32,798 nt of DNA. Origin: Bacillota bacterium (GTDB lineage: Bacteria; Bacillota; Clostridia; Saccharofermentanales; Fastidiosipilaceae). Below the pieces are notes generated by a model. That model saw only the letters and a program-made list of their open reading frames with translations, made no database searches and was not told the DNA's origin. The translations under genes were made by a program, and so were the position numbers. This document shows positions 15,761-23,865 of the stretch, piece after piece. Position 1 is the first letter of the stretch, and each line of letters opens with the position of its first letter. The stretch is taken from NCBI GenBank assembly GCA_023388435.1, contig JAEWGG010000024.1, positions 1-32,798 of the forward strand. Direction: 5' to 3'.

Positions 15761-17344
15761 TCATTTTTTCCAGCGCATCTGCGCGTGAATTATATAGGTA
15801 TCTGAAGGCCAGGCCTGTAAACCCTCTAAATCAGGATGGGCGACCAGACCCATGCGAAGGTGGGCAACAAAGATGCAGGGGCGTTCTGCCTGTATGTATT
15901 CCAGGGCTTTAGCACTCAGCTGACGCCGCCTGGTCTCGTCCTGGCTCCCCTCAAGCTCACGGACCAGCTCATCAAATTTGGGATTGGCATAGCCGCTTCG
16001 GTTGGCCAGCCCCTCCGTGCTCAGGACCTGGTGGAGAAAATACGAGGTCTCGCCCAGGGGGGCCGTCACCATGGAACTTGCCAGAAGATCCCAGTTCCCA
16101 GGATCCTTGAGCCTCTGACGATATTCCTGGTTCACCTCCACCTGCACATCCACGCCAATAGTGCGCAGGCAGTCCGCCATGTAGGTAGCCAGGACAGGCA
16201 ATTCCGGCCGGCTGGGATAGGTCAACAATTTTAATTGCAGAGGCTGGCCTCCGCGTTCCCGAATTCCGTCCCCATTCTCATCCTTCCAGCCCGCCTGCTC
16301 CAACAAGTGCCCGGCCTGCTCTATATTCTGCTCTACTGTGGGCAGTTCGGGCGCAGCCGCAAGCTGCTTCGGGAAGGGCCCTGAGCACGGGCTCGCATGC
16401 CCCTGCAGCAATTTCTGACAAAAGTCCTCACGGTTCAGGGCCAGGTCCACAGCCTGGCGGACTAAGGGCTCCTGGCAGAGTGCATTATGAAGATTCCACT
16501 CCACGAAGAAGACTCGGCTCGTCTCCACCGCGTCAATCTGAAAGCCCCTGGCCTTCAATTCGGGATAGGCTGTGTAGGGTACGGACTGGGCGGCGTGGAT
16601 GTCCCCTGACTGCAGGGCCAGAGACAGGCTCTGGCTATCGCTGAAGTTCCGCACTTCCAGGCCCTCCAGGCCTACAGGCCCAGCCCAATACCTGTCGTTC
16701 CGGTCCAGAAGCATCCTGCGATTGCTTTCCAGTTCACGCAAAACAAAAGGCCCTGTTCCAATAAGCTCTCCCCGGTCCAGCGCTGCTGCCTGGACCATAC
16801 AGGTCATGGGGTCAGCCAGAATCTGGCGAAGAATTGCCACTGGCTTTTTGGTATGTAAGATGAGACGTCTCCCCTGCGGCCCATCTGGCAGGTCAATGGC
16901 CTCCAGGGCCAGCAGCTCAGCCGCGCGGTCCAGGTTCTTCACCAGCCGTTCCAGACAGGCCTTGACCGCAGCCGCATCGAGTTTCTCGCCGTCACTAAAG
17001 CAGACATCTCCGCGCAGCAGCAATTCCCAAGTCAGATCGTCCTGCGCCGTCAGGCTCTCCGCCAGCCAGGGCTGGGCCTCCATCTGCTCATTGAAGCGAA
17101 ACAGCGTCTCCCCCAGCCCATAGCGCAGACAGGCCCATCCAGAATAGGCTTCCTGTGGATTCGCACTGGGAATCTCATTCGCTTCATTGAAGCTGGGGTC
17201 GCCAACAATCAGCCGCTGGCCTAATGCCCCATGCGTCTCCTGTTCCTGAGCCGTTCCACAGGCTGCTGTCAAGCCCAGAGTCACAGTCAGCATAAGCGAC
17301 AGAAGCCGACGGCCCATGTGTCTTTGCCATGAATGCAAGCGCAT
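15761..17344 (-). CDS. ABC transporter substrate-binding lipoprotein, family 5 (Dpp/Opp/Nik type)
   Basis: Extracellular solute-binding lipoprotein of the peptide/nickel class, 527 residues, of usual length. The signal peptide ends in the lipobox LTAAC, giving lipidated Cys29. The mature part follows the family 5 pattern: an early YGLGETLFRFNEQMEAQPWLAESL, a DLTWELLLRGDVCFSDG stretch, and ALNREDFCQKLLQGHASPCSGPFP in the middle. It is the last gene of a minus-strand operon after two permeases, with an 86-nt gap that contains a purine-rich ribosome binding region (AGAAGGG about 8 nt upstream) but no clear promoter. Its ligand could be a peptide, nickel or a metallophore and is not decided by sequence. 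Its start ATG at 17344 is the first Met in a good signal peptide. Confidence 0.92.
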   Translation of the reverse strand: MRLHSWQRHMGRRLLSLMLTVTLGLTAACGTAQEQETHGALGQRLIVGDPSFNEANEIPSANPQEAYSGWACLRYGLGETLFRFNEQMEAQPWLAESLTAQDDLTWELLLRGDVCFSDGEKLDAAAVKACLERLVKNLDRAAELLALEAIDLPDGPQGRRLILHTKKPVAILRQILADPMTCMVQAAALDRGELIGTGPFVLRELESNRRMLLDRNDRYWAGPVGLEGLEVRNFSDSQSLSLALQSGDIHAAQSVPYTAYPELKARGFQIDAVETSRVFFVEWNLHNALCQEPLVRQAVDLALNREDFCQKLLQGHASPCSGPFPKQLAAAPELPTVEQNIEQAGHLLEQAGWKDENGDGIRERGGQPLQLKLLTYPSRPELPVLATYMADCLRTIGVDVQVEVNQEYRQRLKDPGNWDLLASSMVTAPLGETSYFLHQVLSTEGLANRSGYANPKFDELVRELEGSQDETRRRQLSAKALEYIQAERPCIFVAHLRMGLVAHPDLEGLQAWPSDTYIIHAQMRWKK

Positions 17345-17430
17345 AATACAGCCCTTCTTTCTTTTTTACATATAGTAGCAAAGTGCTGGCTCGCCTATCC
17401 CGCACAGGCGGCTCAGCCCCAGTGCAGCCC

Positions 17431-18270
17431 CTAATCCCTCAGTTCTCGAAGCAGAGGGCCCCCGCCCCTGCTCCCCTGTCCGCGAAAATTCCAGGACTCC
17501 GCCGCCAGATTACACAGGAGGAGGCAGGTAAAAATACAGAGCAGGGGCCCCCAGATTAACCAGGGTGCCCGCTGTGCATAGCCTCGTCCCTCGCGGAGTA
17601 TGGAAGCCCAGTCCAGGCCTCCGGAAGCGCCCGCCACGCCCAGGAAGGCCAGCCCTGCCAACTCCATAAGTTTTGCACCAAAATCGAGAGACGCCATACA
17701 GGCCAGCTCCCGCCCCAGAGCCGGGAGCAGGGCCGTCCTGACCAGGCGTAATGTCCCCGTCCCCAGCATTTCTGAGGCCAGGAGCCAGTCCTCATCCTGT
17801 AGCTGCTGATAGAGTTTTCGGCTCTGCCAGGCATACTTCGGCCAGGATACCAGACAGAGCGCCAGGCATAAAACTTTTAAATCAGGGCCTAGAAAAGCCG
17901 CAAAAGCCAGGATGAAAACCAATTCAGGGACGGACAGGACCGCGTGGGATGCATAGCGGCAGATACCGGCCCAGATTCGTCCGTAGTGGGCCGCCAGGAG
18001 GCCTATACTAAGTCCAAACAGGAGGGAAAGCGCCACAATCACAAAGCAGGGCAGCAGGGTCCTAGGGGCGGCAGCCAGGAGTCGCGAGAGCAGATCGCGG
18101 CCGTAGAGGTCCGTCCCCAGCCAGAACTGGCTACCTGGGGCGCAAAAAATCTGATCCAAATTCTGTGCCAGCGGGTCCTTGGGGGCCAGTTTCGGCCCCA
18201 GAACAGCAAGGGCCAGGCAGAAGCAGAGGGGCCAGAGGCTCCAGAAAAGACGACGATAAGTCCTCCTCAT
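17431..18270 (-). CDS. ABC transporter permease, DppC/OppC/NikC type
   Basis: Inner membrane subunit of a peptide/nickel-type ABC importer, 279 residues with about six membrane segments. The N-terminal pattern FWLGTDLYGRDLLSRLLAAAPRTL (about 50-75) is the hallmark of OppC-like permeases, and DFGAKLMELAGLAFLGVA (about 195-215) contains the ATPase-docking EAA-like loop region. The ATG at 18270 overlaps the stop of the preceding permease in an ATGA junction, so the genes are translationally coupled; a longer frame extending to 18438 would overlap that gene by 170 nt and is unlikely. It pairs with the upstream DppB-like gene. Confidence 0.92.
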   Translation of the reverse strand: MRRTYRRLFWSLWPLCFCLALAVLGPKLAPKDPLAQNLDQIFCAPGSQFWLGTDLYGRDLLSRLLAAAPRTLLPCFVIVALSLLFGLSIGLLAAHYGRIWAGICRYASHAVLSVPELVFILAFAAFLGPDLKVLCLALCLVSWPKYAWQSRKLYQQLQDEDWLLASEMLGTGTLRLVRTALLPALGRELACMASLDFGAKLMELAGLAFLGVAGASGGLDWASILREGRGYAQRAPWLIWGPLLCIFTCLLLCNLAAESWNFRGQGSRGGGPLLRELRD

Positions 18271-19289
18271 ATCCAGCGCCGCCTCCTCTGCATACGGGGG
18301 TCCAGACGCTGGCAGATCAGGTCCACTGCCAGGCTGCACGTCAGATAGATCACAGCCATCAGTAAGAGATACGCCAGAATAACGGGATAATCTCTTTGCC
18401 CTAGCGCATCCAGAGCCCAGTGTCCCAGTCCATCCCACATAAAAATAGTCTCGACAATAACCGAACCTCCGAGCAAGCCCCCTAAGGAGAGCCCCAACAG
18501 AGGGAGCACACGGGCCAGCACCGCTGGGCAGACCTGTCTCAGAAGCAGACTTCGGGCGGACCAGCCCCGAGCCAGACTGCCCCCATGCCAGCTACGCTGG
18601 ACTTCCTCTATCGTTGCGGCCCGTATCTGTAGCGCAAACTTCGGCAGGAGACTCAAGGCCAGGGTCAGCACAGGCAGGACCAGGCCAGGACCCGAGATGC
18701 CCCGTGAAGCCGACAGGACAGGCAGCAGGCCCAGCTCCAGGCTAAAAATTTGAATGAGTATCAGAGCCAGTAAAAAGCCTGGCAGGGAGGCCAGCAGCAG
18801 GCAGAGCGCGTGGCCCAGGCGATCCCAGCAAGTCCCCCGGAAGCAGGCTCCCAGAATCCCCAGAGGCAGGGCCAGAACCAGGGCCAGGCCAAGGGCCAGG
18901 AGGGCCAGGAGGGCCGAATGGGCAAAGCGCAGCATAAGCAGTGGACGAATCTCCTGCCCGCTGACCAGGCTTCTGCCCCAGTCGCCCTGGAGGAAACGCC
19001 ACAGCCAGCTCCCATACTGTTGAAGCCAGGGCCGATCCAGACCCAGTTCTGAGCGCCTCCTGCTCTGCTCCTCTTCAGACATCAGGAATGTCCCCAGGCC
19101 CTGGCGCTGCTCGACAACATCACCGCCCGCCACCCGCAGTAAGCCAAAGGTCAAGAAACTCAGCAGGAGCAGCGGCAGGACAAGACGCTTCAGGAGCAGA
19201 AGTCCAGCCCGCCAGCACCGGCCCAGCCAGCGGCGTATGGCAAGGCGGCCGATACGGTTGCGGCCAGCACCGTGCAACCTCGGCCCCAT
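18267..19289 (-). CDS. ABC transporter permease, DppB/OppB/NikB type
   Basis: First permease of a peptide/nickel-type importer, 340 residues. It shows the OppB-like opening (membrane helix, then an extracytoplasmic stretch with LGLDRPWLQQYGSWLWRFLQGDWGRSLVSGQEI) and a C-terminal GLLGGSVIVETIFMWDGLGHWALDALGQRDYPVILAYLLL, which is highly typical of OppB family C-termini. About six membrane segments are present. The N-terminus (about 30 residues) is Arg-rich and longer than usual. The start codon shares one base with the methyltransferase stop (TGATG), so translation is coupled; a later start is possible but less likely. Confidence 0.92.
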   Translation of the reverse strand: MGPRLHGAGRNRIGRLAIRRWLGRCWRAGLLLLKRLVLPLLLLSFLTFGLLRVAGGDVVEQRQGLGTFLMSEEEQSRRRSELGLDRPWLQQYGSWLWRFLQGDWGRSLVSGQEIRPLLMLRFAHSALLALLALGLALVLALPLGILGACFRGTCWDRLGHALCLLLASLPGFLLALILIQIFSLELGLLPVLSASRGISGPGLVLPVLTLALSLLPKFALQIRAATIEEVQRSWHGGSLARGWSARSLLLRQVCPAVLARVLPLLGLSLGGLLGGSVIVETIFMWDGLGHWALDALGQRDYPVILAYLLLMAVIYLTCSLAVDLICQRLDPRMQRRRRWI

Positions 19290-20065
19290 CAGGCGGGACG
19301 CTCCAGGAGCAGGGCAAAGAGCGGCGAGGGATTATAAAAGACCTCCCCCTCCTTGTAGATACGGCGGCCGAAGTCCGTATCTAAATCCAGGACCCGGAAG
19401 CCCTGCCTGGTCACAAGCTCGAGATCCCAGTCTGGACGTGCCCCCTGACGGGCTCCCAGATACTCCGCCATATCCCCGTAGCGCCGTCGCAGTTCCTCAC
19501 TGCAGTTCTGATGTTGCGGGGCCACAGCCTGCTCCCTCCGCCCCGCTTCATGGCAGTAGTCCGCATCAAAATTAAGCAGACGGCCCCCCAGCCGCAGCAG
19601 GCGAAACCAGTGGGCATAGGCCGCCTCCAGGTCCGGCAGGGCCCAGCTCAGATTCCGCGTGACAATGTAGTCGAAAGCCCCCTCTGGCAGGCCCGTATCC
19701 GCAGCATTTCCCAGCTTAAAATCCACCGCGAGCTCCAGCTCGGAGCGCCAGACCTCGGCCAGGCGAAGCATTTCCGGCGAGAGGTCTAGGGCCGTCACCT
19801 CGTGACCCGCCTCAGCCAGCAAAAAGGCAAAGAAGCCTGTCCCCGTGCCCAGGTCCAGAACCCGCGCCCGCCCCTCTGTCCGAGGCAGTCCAGACAGCAG
19901 GCGTTGTCTCCAGACTTTTGTCAGGTCCGCCTGGTACTCCGCACGGCGCAGGGCTCCGAAGTCCCCGCTGCGCTGGTCCCAGTACGCAGCCATCTCGGCC
20001 TGCAATTCCGATGGGCTAAACTCCCGCTCCCCGGAAGCTGCAGCCTGGACCCTGAGTCCATCCAT
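19289..20065 (-). CDS. Class I SAM-dependent methyltransferase
   Basis: A 258-residue Rossmann-fold methyltransferase. Motif I is VLDLGTGTG (69-77), followed by the acidic residue of motif II in VTALDLSPEML (D94), and a later DYIVTRNLSWALPD that fits motif IV. The N-terminal MAAYWDQRSGDFGALRRAEY is a pattern I associate with small-molecule or metabolite methyltransferases and not with rRNA enzymes. It is the first gene of a tightly coupled operon with two Dpp-type permeases and a binding protein, which suggests that it acts on the transported ligand or on a metallophore; this is inference. GGGGAGGTG lies about 7 nt upstream of the ATG. I found no convincing own promoter, and some readthrough from lysS is possible. 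Confidence 0.88.
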   Translation of the reverse strand: MDGLRVQAAASGEREFSPSELQAEMAAYWDQRSGDFGALRRAEYQADLTKVWRQRLLSGLPRTEGRARVLDLGTGTGFFAFLLAEAGHEVTALDLSPEMLRLAEVWRSELELAVDFKLGNAADTGLPEGAFDYIVTRNLSWALPDLEAAYAHWFRLLRLGGRLLNFDADYCHEAGRREQAVAPQHQNCSEELRRRYGDMAEYLGARQGARPDWDLELVTRQGFRVLDLDTDFGRRIYKEGEVFYNPSPLFALLLERPA

Positions 20066-20112
20066 CTAAAACACCTCCCCGTCGCTCCGTAAACCGACCG
20101 ACCCTATCAGAA

Positions 20113-20156
20113 TAAAAGAACGGGACCGCCAGCATAGCGGTGGTCCCGTGTCTTTT
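20113..20156. terminator. Rho-independent terminator after lysS
   Basis: A 10-bp stem with one G-U pair (20121-20130 with 20139-20148, 8-nt loop) is followed on the minus strand by TTCTTTTATT and on the plus strand by TGTCTTTT. It ends the greA-lysS unit. Confidence 0.85.
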
Positions 20157-20218
20157 CATCCATCGATTGCGCAGCCTCCTCACAAACCCGGGTTTCATGC
20201 CGGTTTACGGGCCCTTCA

Positions 20219-21730
20219 TCAGCCCAATGGCTTCATGGTCGGGAAAAAGAGCACGTCCCGGATCGAATCCGAACCCGTCAGCAGCATGCTCAAGCGGTCA
20301 ATACCGATGCCCATACCCCCTGTGGGCGGCATACCGTATTCCAGCGCCATACAGAAGTCCTCATCGATACGGTTGGCCTCATCATCCCCAGCCTCACGTT
20401 TGGCCTCCTGAGCCAGGAAGCGCTCGCGCTGGTCCACAGGATTGTTGAGCTCCGAATAGGCATTGGCGAACTCCTTGCCGTTGATAAAGAGTTCAAAACG
20501 CTCCGTAATCTCCGGCTGCCCCGGTTTTTTCTTCGTCAGTGGTGAGACCTCAATCGGATAGTCACAGATGAAGGTGGGCTGCACCAGCAGTTCCTCACAG
20601 TAGGTCTCGAAGAAGAGGTTGAAGACGTCCCCCTTATGCCAGGAGGGATCCAGGTCCAGACCACGCTCGCGGCAGAGAGCGAAGGCCTCCTCATCCGTCT
20701 TAATCTGGTAAAAGTCGACGCCCGTCTGCTCCAGGACCGCATCGCGCATGGTCAGACGGCGGAAGGGGGGCTTCAGACTGATCTCTTTTCCCTCCCACAC
20801 GACGTCCAGACTGCCATTAACCTCCTGGGCGCAGTGGGCGATCAACTGCTCCGTCAGCTCCATCATACCCTGATAATCCGTGTAGGCCTGGTAGAGCTCC
20901 ATCAGCGTAAACTCTGGATTATGGCGGGTCGACAGGCCCTCGTTGCGGAAGCAGCGCCCAATCTCGAAGACCCTTTCCATACCTCCCACAATCAAGCGCT
21001 TCAGATACAGTTCAGGGGCGATGCGCAGGAAGAGATCCATGTCCAGTGTGTTGTGGTGCGTAATAAAGGGCCGCGCCGCAGCCCCGCCCGCGATCGTATT
21101 CAAAATCGGGGTCTCCACCTCCAGAAAGTCGCGCTCCGCCAGGAAGCCGCGGATCGCGTGGATGATACGACTCCGCTTGGTAAAGGTCTCCAAGACCTCA
21201 CGGTTCATGATCAGGTCCAGGTAGCGCCGGCGATAGCGGGTATCCGTGTCCCGCAGGCCGTGGAATTTCTCGGGCAGGGGGCGCAGGGCCTTAGCCAGCA
21301 GGGTAAAAGACTCCACGCGCAGGCTGACCTGCCCCGTTCGCGTCTTCATCACCGTGCCCTCCACGCCCAGGAGGTCCCCCAGGTCCAGGCTCTGCCAGTC
21401 GGCGTAGGCCTCAGCCAGGACGTCCTGCTTCGCAAAGAGCTGCAGGTTTCCCGTCTTGTCGCGCAGGTCACAGAACGAGGCCTTGCCCATGCCGCGCTTG
21501 GCCATCAGTCGGCCCGCGACACGGAGGCTCTGGCCCTCCAGTTCCTCATAGTGCGCCTCGACCTCCGCGCAGTGGTGGCTCTGCTCATAAGTCAGGACCT
21601 CGAAGGGGTCGCGCCCCTGCTCCTGGTAGGCTTCCAGCTTGCGCAGGCGGTTCTGCATCTGCTCGTTCAGTTCCAGTGGAGACTCGGGGCTTCGCCCCTG
21701 CTCCAGCTCTGTTCTCTTCTCCTCCGCCAT
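20219..21730 (-). CDS. lysS: Lysyl-tRNA synthetase, class II
   Basis: Class II synthetase that charges tRNA-Lys, 503 residues, of normal length. The N-terminal OB-fold anticodon-binding domain (about 55-160) includes VAGRLMAKRGMGKASFCDLRD. Motif 2 is FEIGRCFRNEGLSTRHNPEFTLMELY split over the usual loop, and motif 3 is GMGIGIDRLSMLLTGSDSIRDVLFFP near the C-terminus. The start at 21730 is chosen because AAGGAG lies 7 nt upstream, within the 3' end of greA; an ATG six codons earlier lacks this. Four nucleotides separate greA and lysS, so they are co-transcribed. Confidence 0.98.
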   Translation of the reverse strand: MAEEKRTELEQGRSPESPLELNEQMQNRLRKLEAYQEQGRDPFEVLTYEQSHHCAEVEAHYEELEGQSLRVAGRLMAKRGMGKASFCDLRDKTGNLQLFAKQDVLAEAYADWQSLDLGDLLGVEGTVMKTRTGQVSLRVESFTLLAKALRPLPEKFHGLRDTDTRYRRRYLDLIMNREVLETFTKRSRIIHAIRGFLAERDFLEVETPILNTIAGGAAARPFITHHNTLDMDLFLRIAPELYLKRLIVGGMERVFEIGRCFRNEGLSTRHNPEFTLMELYQAYTDYQGMMELTEQLIAHCAQEVNGSLDVVWEGKEISLKPPFRRLTMRDAVLEQTGVDFYQIKTDEEAFALCRERGLDLDPSWHKGDVFNLFFETYCEELLVQPTFICDYPIEVSPLTKKKPGQPEITERFELFINGKEFANAYSELNNPVDQRERFLAQEAKREAGDDEANRIDEDFCMALEYGMPPTGGMGIGIDRLSMLLTGSDSIRDVLFFPTMKPLG

Positions 21731-21734
21731 GCGC

Positions 21735-22217
21735 TCACTCCTTGGCAATCTTCATGATCTTGTACTTGTACTGGCCGGCCGGGGTCGTCACACGCACCAC
21801 CTGGTTGCGCTTCTTACCCAGAATTGCCGCGCCCACCGGGGAATCCGTCGAAATCTTATTTTCCAGGATGTCCTCCTCCTGTGGATTGACCAGTGTATAG
21901 ACCTCCTGGCTGCCACTGCTGTCTTCTTTCAGTGTGACAAGGGAGCCCACCGTCACCACCGAGGTGGAAATCTCGTCCTCGTCGAGGATGCGCACGTGCT
22001 TCAGCAGCTCCTCAATCTCCGTGATGCGGGCCTCATTCTCGGCCTGGGCCTGCTTCGCATCATCATATTCTGAGTTCTCCGACAGGTCCCCGAAAGACAG
22101 GGCCACCTTGATGCGCTCGGCAATCTCCGTGCGCTTCTCCACCTTGCGCTCATCCAGCTCCTGATTGAGGCGGTTGACGCCCTCCAGAGTCATCTCAAAT
22201 GCTTTGTTATCGGCCAT
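21735..22217 (-). CDS. greA: Transcription elongation factor GreA
   Basis: GreA enters the secondary channel of RNA polymerase and stimulates cleavage of backtracked RNA. The 160-residue protein has the N-terminal coiled coil with the conserved acidic tip GDLSENSEYDDAKQAQAENE (43-62) and a C-terminal FKBP-like globular domain ending in the conserved PAGQYKYKIMKI. Length is standard. The upstream region has no strong SD; GTGGTG about 8 nt before the ATG is the best candidate. First gene of the greA-lysS unit. Confidence 0.98.
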   Translation of the reverse strand: MADNKAFEMTLEGVNRLNQELDERKVEKRTEIAERIKVALSFGDLSENSEYDDAKQAQAENEARITEIEELLKHVRILDEDEISTSVVTVGSLVTLKEDSSGSQEVYTLVNPQEEDILENKISTDSPVGAAILGKKRNQVVRVTTPAGQYKYKIMKIAKE

Positions 22218-22300
22218 CGCTTAACACCACGCCTTTCTCTTTATTTCAACGCCGCCAGCAAGCTGCGGAACGCCGATTTTCGCTCTAATGACAATTAAAT

Positions 22301-22329
22301 AAGATACCATAAGCACTGCCTTGAGGCAA
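22301..22329 (-). promoter_or_regulatory. Possible promoter of greA-lysS
   Basis: The minus strand has TTGCCT (22324-22329), a 17-nt spacer and TATCTT (22301-22306), each 4 of 6 matches to sigma-A consensus. It lies downstream of the preceding operon's terminator and would give a leader of about 76 nt. Confidence 0.35.
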
Positions 22330-22353
22330 AGAATTTCCCCTGCCTGCAAGCAG

Positions 22354-22380
22354 AAAAAAGGCCGCTCTCGAAGAGCGGCC
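22354..22380 (-). terminator. Strong Rho-independent terminator of the five-gene operon
   Basis: A 9-bp GC-rich stem (22360-22368 with 22372-22380, loop CGA) is followed on the minus strand by TTTTTT. It lies 23 nt after the last small membrane protein gene. Confidence 0.92.
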
Positions 22381-22403
22381 CCACAGGCTGTTCAGAGACC
22401 TGG

Positions 22404-22739
22404 TCAGTCCCTCTTCTTTCCTTTTTGGGGACGCATCCACTGCGGGTAGCCCCCCATGAGTAGGGCCACGGCCAGGCCCCAGATTGTGCCACTGATGGAG
22501 AGAATCTCAGGTACAAGCGAGTCCTTAGTCATCAGCGGAAAGAGTTGAGCAGCAAGCAAATGCAAGATTGGCACGGGCAGTACCAGGCAACTAAAGAGAG
22601 CATAAAAGCGCAGGGTCTCCGCTCGGCTCCAGCCCTCGATGCCGCTAATCTCCTGCTCTGTCCAGCGGCCCGAATAAATGCAGAAGGCCACAGCGCTGAA
22701 TGCACAGATAGCCAGGATTGACAAAATGCCTGCACCCAT
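22404..22739 (-). CDS. Small membrane protein, module gene 2, copy A
   Basis: Unrecognised 111-residue protein with three predicted membrane segments (about 4-22, 45-68 and 78-100). It is a paralogue of the 23188-23487 product: both share W-S-x-A-E-T-x-R-[FY]-Y near the middle and LAVALLMGxYPQWMRP at the end, followed by a basic tail (QKGKKRD here). The start at 22739 is set by GAGGAGG 8 nt upstream inside the end of the preceding gene, which stops 2 nt earlier; a frame reaching 22850 would overlap that gene. It is the last gene of the operon. An immunity or membrane-partner role is only inferred from context. Confidence 0.78.
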   Translation of the reverse strand: MGAGILSILAICAFSAVAFCIYSGRWTEQEISGIEGWSRAETLRFYALFSCLVLPVPILHLLAAQLFPLMTKDSLVPEILSISGTIWGLAVALLMGGYPQWMRPQKGKKRD

Positions 22740-22741
22740 TA

Positions 22742-23098
22742 CTAGTCCTCCTCCCCTGCACCGTCCGCAAATTTCTCCAGGGCGCGCCGCCTCGAGTAAT
22801 AAGAAAGAAGACAGGCGCCTACGAAGCACGCAAGCACGGCCAAGATACATGCTGTTTCCAGTTCGCGCGAGACTTTAAAGAGCGTAGGTATCGCTGCGAA
22901 TACGGTCGGCACGAGCAGAAATATAGCCAGCATGTAGGAGCGCTGTCGAATATTTTTCCCCTTAGCGGTCAAGATTCGTGCATAGCTGTTTTCAGGGTAG
23001 AGGACGAGGAAGAGGATAAAAACGACCGCGCTTCCCAGCAAGATGCACTTGCTGAGTTCCAGTGGCAGTAGCTGAATAGACAGACACATAGCCTTCAC
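22742..23098 (-). CDS. Small membrane protein, module gene 1, copy A
   Basis: Unrecognised 118-residue protein with three predicted membrane segments (about 16-35, 55-73 and 83-102) and an acidic end (GAGEED). It is a paralogue of the 23484-23843 product: both begin MKAMCLS and share YP[EQ]NSYA[RQ]ILT-xx-GK after the first helix. AGGAGGTGA lies about 6 nt before the ATG, within a 27-nt stretch identical to that at the other copy. I know no family with this signature. Confidence 0.8.
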   Translation of the reverse strand: MKAMCLSIQLLPLELSKCILLGSAVVFILFLVLYPENSYARILTAKGKNIRQRSYMLAIFLLVPTVFAAIPTLFKVSRELETACILAVLACFVGACLLSYYSRRRALEKFADGAGEED

Positions 23099-23108
23099 CT
23101 CCTATTCA
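23082..23108 (-). repeat. 27-bp direct repeat, copy A
   Basis: This segment is identical to 23827-23853. It spans the ribosome binding site and first codons (MKAMCLS) of module gene 1, and marks the boundary of a tandem duplication with a period of 745 bp. Confidence 0.9.
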
Positions 23109-23187
23109 TCCTGAGGAAGTAAAGAGTGGGAATCCGCGCGCGACGACTTCAAACCTGACCTACTCTGCTGCGGGGAGGATCCTGGCT

Positions 23188-23487
23188 TCAGCCCTTGGGC
23201 CGCATCCACTGCGGGTAGACCCCCATGAGCAGGGCCACGGCCAGAAGCCAGAGCTGCGCGATCAAGGATATGATCTCCGACGACGGATAGTAGAGTTTCA
23301 AGAGCTCAGCCAAGGACAGGGGCAGGAACAAGACTGCGCCAAGGACATAGTAGCGCTTCGTCTCCGCCCAACTCCAGTCCGCAGCTTTCAGGAGCAAGAA
23401 GCGCGGGAAACGATCCACGAGAATCAGGAACAGTACGATTAGGTTCAGGCCAAGTCCCCGAGCCCAGATAAACACGGCGTTTCTCAC
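23188..23487 (-). CDS. Small membrane protein, module gene 2, copy B
   Basis: Unrecognised 99-residue protein with three predicted membrane segments (about 8-25, 47-65 and 73-90), ending LAVALLMGVYPQWMRPKG like its paralogue at 22404-22739. It starts with GTG at 23487, overlapping the stop of module gene 1 in a GTGA junction, with AGGAGG 7 nt upstream; the two genes of this copy are thus translationally coupled. The first 25 residues differ from those of copy A, whereas the C-terminal half is nearly the same, so the copies are diverging. Confidence 0.78.
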   Translation of the reverse strand: MRNAVFIWARGLGLNLIVLFLILVDRFPRFLLLKAADWSWAETKRYYVLGAVLFLPLSLAELLKLYYPSSEIISLIAQLWLLAVALLMGVYPQWMRPKG

Positions 23488-23843
23488 TTTTGCTCCTCCT
23501 CTCTCTCCTGCTCGAGCCGCTTATAGTTCCGATACCAGAGGATCGGAAAGATGGCGAGGCTAAAGACGAGCCAGGCCAGTCCTATCCAATAAGAAATGCT
23601 CAGGACCCACAGGGGTAGCGTGAAGATCCGCGCAGGCACTAGGAGGAAGAGGGGCACGGCCAGGTAGACGGCGATCCAGCAAGAATAGCGCCGAGGATCC
23701 TTGCCCGCGGGGGTCAGGATCTGTGCATAGCTATTCTGCGGGTAGACGAGCAGGAAGATAATGCCGATGAGCAGGACTCCGATCAGGCCCCAGAAGTCCA
23801 GGGGCAGGCGCTCTGGCGAAACGGATAGACACATAGCCTTCAC
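23484..23843 (-). CDS. Small membrane protein, module gene 1, copy B
   Basis: Unrecognised 119-residue protein with three predicted membrane segments (about 17-34, 53-72 and 78-100) and a charged C-terminal tail (NYKRLEQEREEEQK). It begins MKAMCLS and carries YPQNSYAQILTPAGK after the first helix, like its paralogue at 22742-23098. AGGAGGTGA lies about 6 nt upstream. It follows the secreted-protein gene by 22 nt. The link to that gene suggests a partner or protection role; this is inference. Confidence 0.8.
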   Translation of the reverse strand: MKAMCLSVSPERLPLDFWGLIGVLLIGIIFLLVYPQNSYAQILTPAGKDPRRYSCWIAVYLAVPLFLLVPARIFTLPLWVLSISYWIGLAWLVFSLAIFPILWYRNYKRLEQEREEEQK

Positions 23844-23853
23844 CTCCTATTCA
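23827..23853 (-). repeat. 27-bp direct repeat, copy B
   Basis: Identical to 23082-23108; it covers the ribosome binding site and first codons of the second copy of module gene 1. Confidence 0.9.
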
Positions 23854-23865
23854 GCCTAAGGGAGT

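Noticed and set aside
20636..21757. A 373-codon open frame antisense to lysS
   Set aside because: It mirrors the lysS codon pattern and covers the lysS start; there is no sign of a real gene.
22404..23853. Direct repeats as a CRISPR array or insertion sequence ends
   Set aside because: There are only two copies, 745 bp apart, lying in coding starts, with no spacers, no transposase and no terminal inverted repeats; a gene duplication explains them.
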